64,000 nt of DNA from Shewanella phaeophyticola. Lineage in GTDB: Bacteria; Pseudomonadota; Gammaproteobacteria; Enterobacterales; Shewanellaceae. Below are positions 12,091-22,271 of this stretch, in pieces. The notes under the pieces were generated by a model that saw only the letters and a list, made by a program, of their open reading frames with translations, did no database searches and was not told where the DNA came from. The DNA lies in the NCBI RefSeq assembly GCF_025398315.1, contig NZ_JAODOQ010000001.1, positions 1,426,001 to 1,490,000 of the forward strand, in the 5' to 3' direction. A program made the translations under genes and the position numbers. Each line of letters begins with the position of its first letter. Positions within the stretch are counted from its first letter, which is position 1.

Positions 12091-13632
12091 TTAGTTATCT
12101 TGGTTTACAAACAGTACGGCAATGCCCGACACCATCATAAAAACACCGCCCAATACCAAGGCATAAATTGGCTGACTGTCAAAAAAGACTTTTAACAGCA
12201 AGCCTAAAATGCTGGCGGCAAGTAGCTGAGGGATAACAATGAAAAAGTTGAAAATACCTAAATACACGCCCATTTTCTTTGCCGGTAATGCAGACGACAA
12301 CATGGCGTAAGGCACAGATAAAATAGAGGCTCAGGCAAAACCAACTCCAATCATTGGGATCCATAACTGATTAGGATCTTCAATAAACATAAAGCTGATT
12401 AACCCCATGCCACCTAAAAACATATTGATGGTGTGAGTGAATTTAATGCCGACCGCTTTGGCTAAAAACGGAATGATGATAGCGGCGATGGCGGCAAAAC
12501 CGTTGTATGAGGCAAATAACATTCCGACCCAATCGGCGCCGTCGTTATACGCTTGGCTAAGTACATCGCTGGTGGCGTAATGGTGTGAGGTCACGGCCGC
12601 GGTGGTGTAAATCCACATGGCAAAGAGGGCAAACCAGGCAAAAAACTGCACAACGGCTAATTGCTGCATGGCTTTTGGCATATGAAATAAATCGTCAACC
12701 ACATTAAACAACATGCCATTGTTGTCACGCTGTTTGTTCGCTGCTTGGGTTGTTAGAGTCAGTTTTCGGGCGCAAAACAATTGCAGTGGCTCAAAAGCAA
12801 AAATGCCAATACTAAGGATATAAAGCTGTTTATCAAGCTCTTGCGTTAAAATTGTCGCAGTAAATATGGCGCCAACTAGCATCCAAATGATGCCACCGGT
12901 TTGGTACTGTTTACTGGTACGGCTGTTGGTATTTTCTGAGGTGTTAACATGATTAACGTGTTGCTCAAATGAGGCTAACTCTTGTGGCGAATACTCTTTA
13001 CTTGAAACAATCGTCCAGCCCACAGCGACAAATAACACCGCGCCACCAAAGTAGAATGAATATCGTACAGAGTCGGCAATCTCACCTGCTGCAGCGGTAT
13101 TTGCCACATCAAATACATTGGTTAATATATAAGGCATGGCAGAGGCAATAACGGCGCCAACACCGATAAAGAAGCTTTGCATGGCGTACCCTTGGGTACG
13201 TTGGCTTTTAGGTAAATTATCGCCCACAAAAGCACGAAACGGTTCCATGGCAATGTTAATTGACGCATCCATGATCCATAACATACCTGCGGCAATCCAC
13301 AGGGTAGGTGAGTGAGGCATAATAAATAATGACAATGTGGTTAGCACGGCACCAATTAAAAAGTAGGGGCGGCGGCGGCCAAGGGCGTTCCAGGTGTTGT
13401 CACTCATGTAACCAATAATGGGCTGTACGATTAGGCCTGTCAGTGGTGCGGCAATCCATAAAATAGGAATGTCGTCGATGGCAGCGCCTAGGGTTTGAAA
13501 AATACGACTGACGTTGGCATTTTGCAGAGCAAAACCAAATTGAATCCCCAAAAAACCAAAGCACATATTAAAGATTTGCCAAAAGCTCAGTTGTGGCTGT
13601 TGCGTAACATTATTATGATTATCCGCAGACAT
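12091..13632 (-). CDS. malT: MalT-like maltose/maltodextrin transporter (MFS), in-frame stop
   Basis: A major facilitator transporter of the SLC45-like/GPH group, about 513 residues with 12 membrane segments. Features include the first-helix segment FLGIQFGFALQNANVSRIFQ and the loop PIIGYMSDNTWNALGRRRPYF. It probably imports maltose by cation symport. A TGA at 12331-12333 interrupts the frame at VGFA-stop-ASILSVPYAM; homologues should have Trp there, so TGG-GCC would have become TGA-GCC, matching the Trp-Ala breaks elsewhere in the window. The symbol malT follows marine-bacteria usage and is not the E. coli MalT activator. A LacI-type operator and a structured leader lie upstream. Confidence 0.85.
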
Positions 13633-13739
13633 GTTTTATCCTTTTTTATCAGTCGCTATGCTGACTTTTTATTATGACTTTTAATGATGCTATGTGGCTC
13701 TTAAGTTTGTCAGATACAAACTTGAGACAAGGGTGTCGA

Positions 13740-13784
13740 TAAAAAAATGGCGAATACGCATCTCCCTAAGACAAGTATTCGCCA
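13740..13784 (-). terminator. Intrinsic terminator in the leader of the MalT-like gene
   Basis: On the minus strand GGCGAATAC (complement of 13775-13783) pairs with GTATTCGCC (complement of 13749-13757) around a 17-base loop, followed by seven T residues. It sits about 110 bases before the malT start and well after the predicted operator-promoter, so it is either the end of a small RNA, an attenuator, or a late terminator for the GH97 gene. Confidence 0.75.
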
Positions 13785-13965
13785 AGACCTAAGCTTTATC
13801 TATGGTTTATTTATCCGAATAAACTATCGATAAAGTCAATGGAGGAACTTTAAAGCTGGTGGTCACAAAGGTTAACACACCAGAAACGACCTAGCCCTTC
13901 TCATCCTCTAGTCCAGAACGAAATAGCTGGTTTTATAGTAGCCTCGAGCCTGTTCTTGGTACAAC
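13741..13965 (-). ncRNA. Candidate structured leader RNA upstream of the MalT-like gene
   Basis: Between the predicted promoter at 13970-13997 and the terminator at 13740-13784 lies about 200 bases with stacked hairpins and no convincing reading frame. Seen directly: CTGGTG/CACCAG arms at 13856-13861 and 13878-13883, and nested arms CTTTATC/GATAAAG (13794-13800, 13829-13835) enclosing GTTTATT/AATAAAC. I do not recognise a known riboswitch. A transcription-attenuation leader or a small RNA is inference from layout. Confidence 0.4.
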
Positions 13966-13969
13966 TTAC

Positions 13970-13997
13970 TACATACGTATTCATGCCATTCAAGCAA
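13970..13997 (-). promoter_or_regulatory. Predicted promoter and LacI-type operator for the MalT-like/glucoamylase unit
   Basis: Minus-strand -35 TTGCTT (13992-13997), 16-base spacer, -10 TATGTA (13970-13975). The operator half-palindrome TACATACGTATTCA at 13970-13983 overlaps the -10, as expected for repression. The same arrangement occurs before the GH97 gene. Confidence 0.6.
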
Positions 13998-14030
13998 CGT
14001 AATCAGTACATTTATGCAACATTAAGTCGG

Positions 14031-16138
14031 TTACAGTGCTTTAAAGCGGATCGCGGTACCGCCACTGGCTGCAAGTGACAAACTTAAGCTGTCATTCGCC
14101 GTGACAACCTGGGTTTCAATGGCATAATCATACGGGTTTGTTAGCCAATCTGCGTTTTTGCCATCACGGTATATTTGTGCTTCATAACGTTTTTCTGGCG
14201 TTAAAAAGTCAAGTTTAACGGTTAATTTACGTGGCTTTTCGTCTGTAAGTGCACCTAAATACCAATCTTCTGCGCCACGTTGTTTACGGGCAAACGCCAC
14301 ATAATCACCTACTTCACCAGCCACAGCGATACTGTCACTCCAATCGGTTGGGACATCTTGTATAAACTGAAACGCATCGAGCCTTTGCACATAATTACGC
14401 GGCAAGTCAGCCGCCATCTGGATTGGGCTGTATAACACAACATAAAGCGCCAATTGTTTTGTTAATGTGGTTTGTACACGGTTTTCGGCATCTAACCCTT
14501 GTGGGGCTAAGTTGAAAATGCCCGGGGTAAAGTCCATTAGCCCCGCTAGCATCCGGGTAAAGGGCAATATGGCGGTGTGCTCAGGATTATTTGGTGGGCT
14601 GCCCCAGGCATTAAACTCCTGGCCTCTGGCGCCTTCGCGGGCAATCCAGTTAGGGTAGGTGCGGCGTAAACCTGTGTCTTTAATCGGCTCATGTGTATTA
14701 ATACTAATACCCCGTTTTGCCGCTTCGGTTACGCTGTGCAAATACTCATTGACCATAAACTGGCCGTCATGCCATTCGTGTCTTATTATGCCGTTTTCAT
14801 CAACGCGTTTTATGTCGCCTCCATCGGCCACATAACCGGTTTTGACTTGAGTGACGCCATGCTTTTTATACAAGTCGTAAGCGTCGTTCATTTGTTTACG
14901 GTAGTTAGTGACAGATCCTGATGTTTCATGGTGACCAATTAAGCGAACGTTTTTACTCTTGCCGTATTGGCTAATCGCGTTTATATCAAAGTCAGGATAA
15001 GCTTGAGTAAAGCTAAATACATCGCCATTGTGAAACCAGCTGCCGTCCCAGCCTTCATTCCAACCTTCAACTAATACGCCATCAAAGCCATATTGTGCTG
15101 CAAAGTCCATGTAGCGTTTGGTTTCGCTGGTGGTTGCGCCGTGTTTGTACCGCTACCCCAGGTGTTTTCGTTGAGGTGCATACCCCACCAAATACCCACG
15201 TATTTACCCGGTTGTACCCAAGACACATCGCCAAGTTTGTTTGGTTCGTTTAGATTAAGGATTAAATCTGAATTTAATAATCCAGGAGCATCGTTAGCGA
15301 TTTGAATGGTGCGCCAAGGTGTTGAAAATCCCGGTTGGGTTTTTACTCTAATACCATCTGACCACGGAGTTAAATCTGCGCGTAATGTGCCATCGCGGCC
15401 TTGATTTAATACCATGGCGGCATAATCGGTTAGCGCGGCTTCATGGATGCTCATGTGCACGCCATCAGCTGTTCTGAATGTCATAGGTGTATGGGCGCGA
15501 TCAATTTTGTCTAGCGTCGTGGTGCGATATAAATACTCGTAGCGGTTCCAACCACGTCCGGGGATCCACCATGCAGTGGTCTGCTGTGGATTGGGGATAA
15601 CAAACTCGGTGAGTTCGTCTGTAATATCCAGTTTGGGTGTGCTCGTCAAGCCGGCTTGTTTGGGTACCACGTAGCGAAAACCGATCCCGTCGTTAAAGGC
15701 TTTAAATTCAATGTCAAATTCAAGTTTTCCGTTAGATAACGTCGCGACAATGCTGTTGTAATGATCGCGTATGTTTTCTCGTTCGCCCCAGGGTAGCTGC
15801 CAGATTTGGTTAACACTGTTACGGGTGACATTCTTAATGGTAAATTCACTGCCAAACTCACCTAGTTGCTGAAATTCCAGTCCAAGTTTACTGGGGTTAA
15901 TGACGGTGTTGCCATTAAATTGTACTTGGTATTCAGGGCGGCCATTGTCGTCCGTTAAACTGATGTAGATGTGGGAGTCTGGCGAGCTCACCTGCACGGT
16001 TTTCGCATTCACCATGCTCGACAATGTCAAGCCACAGAGTGCTAAAACGCAGGTTAAACCAATGATTGGTTTGTTAAATTGAGTTCGAGTATCAACACCA
16101 GCGCACAAAGCCGCTGGCTGTAAGTATGAGGGTGTCAT
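14031..16138 (-). CDS. GH97 alpha-glucosidase (SusB-like), one frameshift
   Basis: A glycoside hydrolase family 97 enzyme of about 700 residues that hydrolyses alpha-glucosidic bonds in maltodextrins, probably periplasmic. A hydrophobic segment at residues 25-45 ending SSMVNAKT looks like a signal sequence with a long N-region. The N-terminal beta-sandwich is followed by the barrel with GKYVGIWWGMHLNENTWGSG, FDGVLVEGWNEGW and SINTHEPIKDTGLRRTYPN, all typical of the family. The frame breaks near 15142-15146: reading resumes as GATTSETKRYMDFAAQYG once one C is restored. AAGGAT lies before the ATG at 16136-16138. It is preceded by its own operator-promoter. Confidence 0.88.
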
Positions 16139-16215
16139 ACGGTATCCTTGTTGTTTATTATTATATCGTTATCAACAAGTAATATATGACGCTTTTAGAT
16201 TTTACCGCAAAGATC

Positions 16216-16244
16216 TGCATACGTATTCAGAGCGAGAATGGCAA
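16216..16244 (-). promoter_or_regulatory. Predicted promoter and LacI-type operator for the GH97 gene
   Basis: Minus-strand -35 TTGCCA (16239-16244), 17-base spacer, -10 TATGCA (16216-16221). Operator TGCATACGTATTCA at 16216-16229 overlaps the -10. The GH97 start is about 75 bases downstream. Confidence 0.65.
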
Positions 16245-16300
16245 GATGGTATTGTCATGCTTGCAAGAAGTGACACGCTAACTCAGAAGGTGAAAGTAAG

Positions 16301-16618
16301 TTACTCACGTTTTACTAGCGCAAATTTCCCTGTTACTCGTTGGCCGCGTGAACGTTCGCACCAAAAACTATAGATAGGGTAAATGAGTGCAGCGCCAATG
16401 ACCGAAAAAATAAAACCTAAAAAAGCATACATTAAGTTAGCGAACCAAAAGACTGTATCTTCTGAACCTTCAATATGGATTTGTGTTGATATGACCAAGT
16501 GAAATGCGATGGAAAAGGATAAGGCAGCGCCAAAACAAATCCAAAGTGCGATGGCCATAAATGAAAAGAAGCTGAGTTGGATGCGCGCCTCGTCACTGTA
16601 GTGTTCGTGAATTTCCAT
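16301..16618 (-). CDS. Small membrane protein, unknown
   Basis: A 105-residue protein I do not recognise. It has an acidic N-terminus, two hydrophobic segments at about residues 15-46 and 60-88, and a basic C-terminus (CERSRGQRVTGKF), which suggests an inner-membrane protein with both ends in the cytoplasm. GGGAAG lies before the ATG. It stands alone between the GH97 gene and the TrmY-like gene, all on the minus strand, with no evident tie to starch use. Confidence 0.6.
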   Translation of the reverse strand: MEIHEHYSDEARIQLSFFSFMAIALWICFGAALSFSIAFHLVISTQIHIEGSEDTVFWFANLMYAFLGFIFSVIGAALIYPIYSFWCERSRGQRVTGKFALVKRE

Positions 16619-16730
16619 ATCAAAGAACTTCCCTATATAAACTTGTTTTTACTTAAATGAAATCTAAAGACTTGAGTGCAGTATGTATTGTGCACTCGAA
16701 TCGATAGCATCTGGGTAAATAAGCCGACTT

Positions 16731-17327
16731 TTACAATCTCATGTCTAATTCATTGTGGATAAGCACCACGCATTGCGATGCAAACAACATTTTAGTGTTC
16801 AAATTGATATGTTGAGTGCCTAAACGCTTTAAGCTGTTAAAGCTCTTTTTAGGCATGGGGATATGGTCGGTTAATAAAAAACATGGGTTTGAGGCAAACT
16901 CAATATCGCGTACCGGGGTGCCTTTTTTCTCTAACATATACAGTTGATAATCTTCGGCTAACTCTTGCACTAATTTTTCAAAGCTAACAGTACGGACGGT
17001 GATGCCAGCTTCTATTGCACGTAACTGCTCTTTATCCATACCTTTGGATACCGTTAATGCTTTGGCAATTTTATTGGTGAGATTTTGCTCATGAAAGCCA
17101 CCAATATGCCCTAGCTCACTTGAACGAAAGCAAATAGTGCGGGAAAAATCGCTTGTGCTTTCTAACACTAAATACACTTCGACATCATCGCGATGAGATT
17201 GCGCTACAAAGAGGGTATTCATTAATGTGTGGGCTAAAATTTCGGTATGAGCTGATTGGCCAATGCCCGCCAAAAACTGCTGACTATCAACTGGAGCCGC
17301 TCTGGCTCGAACTACAAAAGCGCGCAT
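16731..17327 (-). CDS. TrmY-like SPOUT RNA methyltransferase (DUF358/UPF0217)
   Basis: A 198-residue protein of the TrmY family, which in archaea methylates N1 of pseudouridine 54 in tRNA. Family features are the start MRAFVVRARAAP, the block HRDDVEVYLVLESTSDFSRT, GIGQSAHTEILAHTLMNTLF, and the C-terminal SPOUT-knot region PCFLLTDHIPMPKKSF with a final GTQHINLNTKMLFASQC. The bacterial substrate is not established as far as I know, since most bacterial tRNAs carry T54. The Met start is preceded by AAAGGAT. Monocistronic. Confidence 0.85.
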   Translation of the reverse strand: MRAFVVRARAAPVDSQQFLAGIGQSAHTEILAHTLMNTLFVAQSHRDDVEVYLVLESTSDFSRTICFRSSELGHIGGFHEQNLTNKIAKALTVSKGMDKEQLRAIEAGITVRTVSFEKLVQELAEDYQLYMLEKKGTPVRDIEFASNPCFLLTDHIPMPKKSFNSLKRLGTQHINLNTKMLFASQCVVLIHNELDMRL

Positions 17328-17822
17328 TGTAAATCCTTTTGGAGAATATTAAGCAAAAATCGATTTCCTTCTCCGTTAATCAATAAGCAACAGTCTAATT
17401 TGTATATACAAATTGATTAATGGCGAAGTTTATTGCTCATTATCACAGTTTTAGTGTCTGCTGTAATGCGATTAATCTCGGTAATTAATTTTTTGATTCA
17501 AAATCAAGCTTAAACAGAGAGTGGCTTTATTAGTGATCCTAAATTTACCGAGCTATATTGTGCGATTGCAATGTCATGCAAAATGCAGTTGATTGGGGCT
17601 TTGTCGCCCTGTTGAGTAGGAAATGATGAGCTATAACCACAATCCTTTTAGCTATCGCGTTATGCTTATCTGAGCTCGATTAAACGTGAATTACAGATAA
17701 AAATTACTTTGATGTTTATCCGAAATGACCAACATGTTACTAGATTTGTGTGCGAGATCAGGGTTTCTCTGACAATAATAAGATATAAAGTATAAATAAT
17801 TTACATCTTAACCGGAGATACA
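17328..17822. other. Non-coding stretch before the YecH-like gene
   Basis: About 495 AT-rich bases between divergently oriented genes. I see no reading frame with family resemblance. A 15-base palindrome TTGATTCAAAATCAA at 17493-17507 resembles an FNR/CRP-type half-site pair but with a five-base centre instead of four. GGAG lies just before the YecH start. Confidence 0.5.
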
Positions 17823-18065
17823 ATGTCTGAATCAATCCATGGGCATCAAGTGATGCAAATGATGCTAGAACATGGCGCCGCACTCACTAAACAGCAACTT
17901 AAAGATATGATGCACACGACATTCGGTGCTGATACGTGTTACCACACTTGTTCTGCCACTGAAATGGATGCTGATATGTTGATCTCGTTTTTAGAAAATA
18001 AAGGTAAGTTCATCGGCAGTGATAATGGTATCACCACTGCCGCAGATAAAATCTGTAATCACTAG
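17823..18065 (+). CDS. yecH: YecH-family metal-binding protein (DUF2492)
   Basis: An 80-residue protein matching YecH: an N-terminal IHGHQVMQMML, a CYHTCSATEMDAD segment with two Cys and a His, and a C-terminal ADKICNH. The conserved Cys and His residues are the proposed metal ligands; biological function is unknown. CCGGAG precedes the ATG. It is followed by a hairpin terminator and has no evident role in the flanking starch locus. Confidence 0.88.
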   Translation: MSESIHGHQVMQMMLEHGAALTKQQLKDMMHTTFGADTCYHTCSATEMDADMLISFLENKGKFIGSDNGITTAADKICNH

Positions 18066-18187
18066 TTCAATTATTAGGCTTTGTTGATTTTACGGTTGAG
18101 AGTCCGTTAATGGCGATGAGATACCAGTGCTGAACAATGATTGGACGAATAGATTGATATTGGTTGATACAGATTGATATTAAATAG

Positions 18188-18216
18188 CGCCGCAGATGGC
18201 TTATCTGCGGCATTTT
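18188..18216. terminator. Hairpin between convergent yecH and amylase genes
   Basis: GCCGCAGAT (18189-18197) pairs with ATCTGCGGC (18203-18211), followed by ATTTTG on the plus strand. It probably terminates yecH and possibly the amylase operon from the other side. Confidence 0.65.
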
Positions 18217-18241
18217 GTGTTTCAACCATCTGAATTTAAGT

Positions 18242-20212
18242 TTAGTGTTTTTGAGTTAACTCAAGTACCACTGATTGCAATGGTTGTAATTGCATTTGAA
18301 CACTGGCGTGGTCATTATTATCCAATATGAGATCGTGCTCATATGGCTGCTGGGCGAGTAAATCCATCAGCGTTACATTTTCAACAACTTGCCATTGCTC
18401 AATGAGTGTTTTGGGGAGTGTAAGCGTAAATGCTTTAGGCTCAGTTTGGCTAAAGTTACTGGCAATGATCAATTGCTGCTCAACATTATACCGGCTAAAG
18501 GCAAATACTTGATCATCATAGCCTTGGGTGTGTTGTTGGCGCTGCAAGGTGTCTAATTCGGCATAGTCGCCAGTTAATGCAGGTGCATTGTGACTTAGGC
18601 TTAATAAGCGTTGGTAATATGCGCGCAATGCCTTTTCATCTTGGGTGGATTGCCCGCCATCAAACTTGCCGTTATTCATCCAGCGTTGGTGTGCAGGCAC
18701 GCCGACATAGTCAAAAATACTGGTGCGAGTAGGTTGGCCAAATCCGGCCATTTGCGCGCCTTGTTCGCCGACATCTTGGCCAAAATACAGCAGTGTGGGT
18801 GAGCGGCTTAATGTGGTCGACACCACCATTGCGGGCAGGGCATTAAATGCATTGCCGGCAAAATCGGTAGTGTTAATACGTTGCTCGTCGTGGTTTTCTA
18901 AAAAGTGCAGCATGTGTTGTTCAATATCGCTGACTTTTGCTTGCACTGTGGCAATAACCGCTGTGCTGGCTTTTCCTTGAATAATGGCTTTTAAGCTGTC
19001 GTATAAATCCACTTTGTCGTACAGATAATCCATTTTGCCTAAGTGAATATAATCGCGGTACAGGTTAGGGTTATAAACTTCTGCAAGAATAAACGCGTTA
19101 GGGTTTGTGTGTTTAATGTGGCTGTTAAGGTAACTCCAAAATTCAACCGGTACCATTTCGGCCATATCGTATCTAAACCCATCAACGCCTTTTGCTAACC
19201 AATATTGGGCAATGCGTTCAAACTTACGCCATGAGTCAGGAATATCATCTGCGGCCTGTGCTTGCCAAAACGCCAGGTGTTCTGCTGCTGTTTTGCTTGC
19301 ATATTCAGCTGGAAGAGTAGGGTAGTCATGGCTGCCGTCTGGCTTTACACCATAATTTATTTTAACGGTTTCGTACCAGTCGTTGGCGTCAGGTTTGGCA
19401 AGGCGTGAGCCATTACCGGTGCATTTTGCGGGAGATTCAGTAAATTTTCCGTCGCTCAGAGGATTAGCATCGCCGCCTAACGGGGCGTAGCCATTAGGCG
19501 CATCGGGTACGGCAAAATCCTCGCCGATCACATAATAAAAGTTGTTATGTTTACTGTAAATTTGAGTCGTGTCGTCATTGGCACCAAAGTCTTGTTCGCC
19601 TTTAGGAGCTGATACTGAGTGATAGTTACGTGCGATATGGTTGGGCACTATGTCAATTATCACTTGCATGCCATTAGCGTGGGTACGTTCGATTAAGGCT
19701 TCAAATTCTGCCAGGCGATTTGCCGGATTGGTCGCTAAGTCTGGGTTAACGTTGTAATAATCTTTTACTGCATAAGGTGAGCCTGCACGGCCTTTAACGA
19801 CATCGGGATCGTCGTCGCTTATGCCAATATGGGTGTAATCGTTAATCACCGCATGATGTGGCACACCGGTATACCACACGTGAGTGGTGCCAAGGGATTT
19901 GATGTCTTGTAAGGCGGTATCGGTAAAGTCACTGAATTTACCTACACCATTGTCGGCAATGGTGCCCCAGGGTTTGTTGGTGGTATTGGTGTTGCCATAT
20001 AAGCGAGTAAATACCTGGTACACAACAGGTTTTCCGGCTGTTGATACTTGCTGTGTTTGAGGCATTGGCGCCGCCGCTTGACTCGGTTGTTGAGCCTTTT
20101 GAGTGTCTGTATTGGCTTGTTGGCATCCGCTGAGGCTTAAACTCAATCCTAATGCAGTTATACAGGCTAGGGGGCTCTTTTTTATAAAAAATGGTTTAAA
20201 AGATAATAACAT
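18242..20212 (-). CDS. GH13 alpha-amylase lipoprotein
   Basis: A 656-residue endo-acting alpha-amylase family enzyme. The signal sequence ends in lipobox LSLSGC (about residues 26-31), so it is predicted to be a surface or periplasmic lipoprotein. The four GH13 regions are visible: DIVPNH, GFRYDMAEM with the nucleophile Asp, ILAEVY with the acid Glu, and FLENHDEQR. A Gln/Ala/Pro-rich linker follows the lipid anchor. It is the last gene of the TonB receptor-halogenase-GH13-GH13 run, 92 bases after the previous gene, and intact in frame. Confidence 0.93.
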   Translation of the reverse strand: MLLSFKPFFIKKSPLACITALGLSLSLSGCQQANTDTQKAQQPSQAAAPMPQTQQVSTAGKPVVYQVFTRLYGNTNTTNKPWGTIADNGVGKFSDFTDTALQDIKSLGTTHVWYTGVPHHAVINDYTHIGISDDDPDVVKGRAGSPYAVKDYYNVNPDLATNPANRLAEFEALIERTHANGMQVIIDIVPNHIARNYHSVSAPKGEQDFGANDDTTQIYSKHNNFYYVIGEDFAVPDAPNGYAPLGGDANPLSDGKFTESPAKCTGNGSRLAKPDANDWYETVKINYGVKPDGSHDYPTLPAEYASKTAAEHLAFWQAQAADDIPDSWRKFERIAQYWLAKGVDGFRYDMAEMVPVEFWSYLNSHIKHTNPNAFILAEVYNPNLYRDYIHLGKMDYLYDKVDLYDSLKAIIQGKASTAVIATVQAKVSDIEQHMLHFLENHDEQRINTTDFAGNAFNALPAMVVSTTLSRSPTLLYFGQDVGEQGAQMAGFGQPTRTSIFDYVGVPAHQRWMNNGKFDGGQSTQDEKALRAYYQRLLSLSHNAPALTGDYAELDTLQRQQHTQGYDDQVFAFSRYNVEQQLIIASNFSQTEPKAFTLTLPKTLIEQWQVVENVTLMDLLAQQPYEHDLILDNNDHASVQMQLQPLQSVVLELTQKH

Positions 20213-20304
20213 AGTGGCTCTTTTTATTAGTATGGCACTGAAACAATTGATGCAAGATCATAGCGAGGCTCATTTATGAGCATGAACCTCGCCATGAAAA
20301 ATAT

Positions 20305-22218
20305 TTACTGCTTTAATGACAAAATCGTCACACCTTTTTGTTCAAGCTTAAGCGGGGCATCTAATTGATAAGATTGCTGATTGATGATATCGACGCCTTG
20401 AGTATTGCCATTAAACACGCTGCTAAAACGGGGTAAGTCGAGCTCAACACTCTGGCCATTTTTATTATAAATAATCAATAAGGTTTCATCGCCATGATGA
20501 CGGCTTTGCACGTAAACGCCCTCTTTGGGTACAAAATGACGCAAGTGACCTTGCTGGATAGCCAATGAGTTTTTACGGTAATTAAGAAGTGTGCGCACAA
20601 ATGCTAATGCTTCTTTTTGAGTGACACTTAAGCCTTCTTTAGTGAATGCGTTTACCTTATCTTGCGGCCAACCACCTGGGAAATCACCGCGCACAGCGCC
20701 ATCGTTTCTGCCTTCACTTGGGCTTTGCATGAGCATTTCTGTACCATAAAAAATCTGTGGAATACGGTTGCTGGTGAGCACGTAAGCCATTGCAATTTTA
20801 AACAAGCCTATATCGTTTTTCATTAAGCTAAATAAGCGGTTGGTGTCGTGATTGCCTTCAAATAACACCAAGTCAGTTGGTTTGGCATACACCACATCGT
20901 CGGCTAAGCGTTGGTACAAATTAATTAAGCCTGTGTCCCAACCTTCTGGCTCGGTTAAGCTGGCAATTAAGGTGTCGTACAGTGGAAAGTCCATCATGCT
21001 TGGTGTGTATGAGGTGTAACCATCGTTATTTTGTTTGCCTGCTTGCCAGTAACTCACTGTAATAGGGTTGCTGGTCCATTCTTCTCCAACAATATTAAAG
21101 TTAGGATATTCGTCCATGATGGCTTTAGACCAGCGGGTTAAAAAGGCTTTGTCGGCGTAAGAGTAGGTGTCTTCGCGTATGCCACTTAGGCCTGCATACT
21201 CTACCCACCAAATACTGTTTTGAATGAGATAGGTTGCCATGTGTAGATCGGTTTGATTCATGTCGGGCATGGTGTCGGTAAACCAGCCATTGTCAAAATC
21301 AGCGGTGTCACTGGCTACGGCGTATGGGTCTTGTACTGTGGTGCGGCGGTGACTAGTGTACACTATATCTTTAGGGTTTTGCTGCCAGGCTTGCTGGCCG
21401 TTAACCCAGGTGGCGCTTGGAAAATTTGCCATCCAACGATGCCCAGATCCCATGTGGTTAACGATAACATCTTTAATCACCCCAATACCAAAACTGCGCG
21501 CCTCTTGCACAAGTGCCAGATACTCTTCGTTAGTGCCAAAACGTGGGTCAATTTGATAAAAGTCAGTGGTAGAGTAACCATGATAAGAATACTTTTCTTG
21601 GTTGTTTTCAAGCAGTGGGTTTATCCACAACTGAGTCACACCTAAATCGTGTAAGTAGGGTAGAGCTTTGCGGATCCCCATAATGTCGCCACCATGGCGG
21701 CCACCATCAAAGCTGCGATCTGCTTTTTCTAGCATGCTTGGGTGATTATCGTTATCTGGATTACCGTTAACAAAGCGGTCTGGGGTGATTAAGTAAATCA
21801 CATCTTTATTGCTAAAGCCCTGGCGTTCTCTTGAGCCGTTTTCACGTGCTTGTAGTTGATAATCAAATTGTTCAACGAGTTGATTATTATCATAAAGGCC
21901 AATTTTTAGTTGTTGTGCTTTGGCATCTTGTAAATCTAAATTGATAAACAAATGATTGGGGCTTGCTGTTTGCTCTGTGTTTATAAGCTTTACGCCCTGG
22001 GCGTTAAGCAGCTTAACCTGGTGGCCACTAATATTATCGCCAGCAACCAATAGTTGCAGCTGTGGATTGTGCATGCCAGCCCACCACGATAGCGGTTCCA
22101 CGTTGACCTTTGCATTTACCGATAAAGCACTACAACTGAATGCTAAGGCTATCGTTCCCATTAATAAACGTATTTTGATTGGCTTTAACGGTGCAGAAAG
22201 GTCAGTTGATAAAGACAT
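20305..22218 (-). CDS. GH13 cyclomaltodextrinase/neopullulanase-like (SusA-like)
   Basis: A 637-residue GH13 enzyme with an N-terminal cyclomaltodextrinase-N domain (VEPLSWWAGMHNPQLQLLV, about residues 40-120) followed by the barrel. Region motifs: DVIVNHMGSGH, GIREDTYSY with the nucleophile Asp, NIVGEEW with the acid Glu, and FEGNHDTNR. In region II a Glu stands where Val is common (GIRxDTY). A predicted signal peptide ends near SVNAKVNV, placing it in the periplasm, like SusA of Bacteroides. It starts 53 bases after the halogenase-like gene and is probably cotranscribed with it. Confidence 0.93.
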   Translation of the reverse strand: MSLSTDLSAPLKPIKIRLLMGTIALAFSCSALSVNAKVNVEPLSWWAGMHNPQLQLLVAGDNISGHQVKLLNAQGVKLINTEQTASPNHLFINLDLQDAKAQQLKIGLYDNNQLVEQFDYQLQARENGSRERQGFSNKDVIYLITPDRFVNGNPDNDNHPSMLEKADRSFDGGRHGGDIMGIRKALPYLHDLGVTQLWINPLLENNQEKYSYHGYSTTDFYQIDPRFGTNEEYLALVQEARSFGIGVIKDVIVNHMGSGHRWMANFPSATWVNGQQAWQQNPKDIVYTSHRRTTVQDPYAVASDTADFDNGWFTDTMPDMNQTDLHMATYLIQNSIWWVEYAGLSGIREDTYSYADKAFLTRWSKAIMDEYPNFNIVGEEWTSNPITVSYWQAGKQNNDGYTSYTPSMMDFPLYDTLIASLTEPEGWDTGLINLYQRLADDVVYAKPTDLVLFEGNHDTNRLFSLMKNDIGLFKIAMAYVLTSNRIPQIFYGTEMLMQSPSEGRNDGAVRGDFPGGWPQDKVNAFTKEGLSVTQKEALAFVRTLLNYRKNSLAIQQGHLRHFVPKEGVYVQSRHHGDETLLIIYNKNGQSVELDLPRFSSVFNGNTQGVDIINQQSYQLDAPLKLEQKGVTILSLKQ

Positions 22219-22271
22219 ATTGAGTCCTATTTTTTAATATTATTAATTATAGTGTTAATGCATTTACTGGT

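Noticed and set aside
17493..17507. FNR or CRP site upstream of yecH
   Set aside because: The palindrome has the wrong centre spacing, and no promoter position fits it well.
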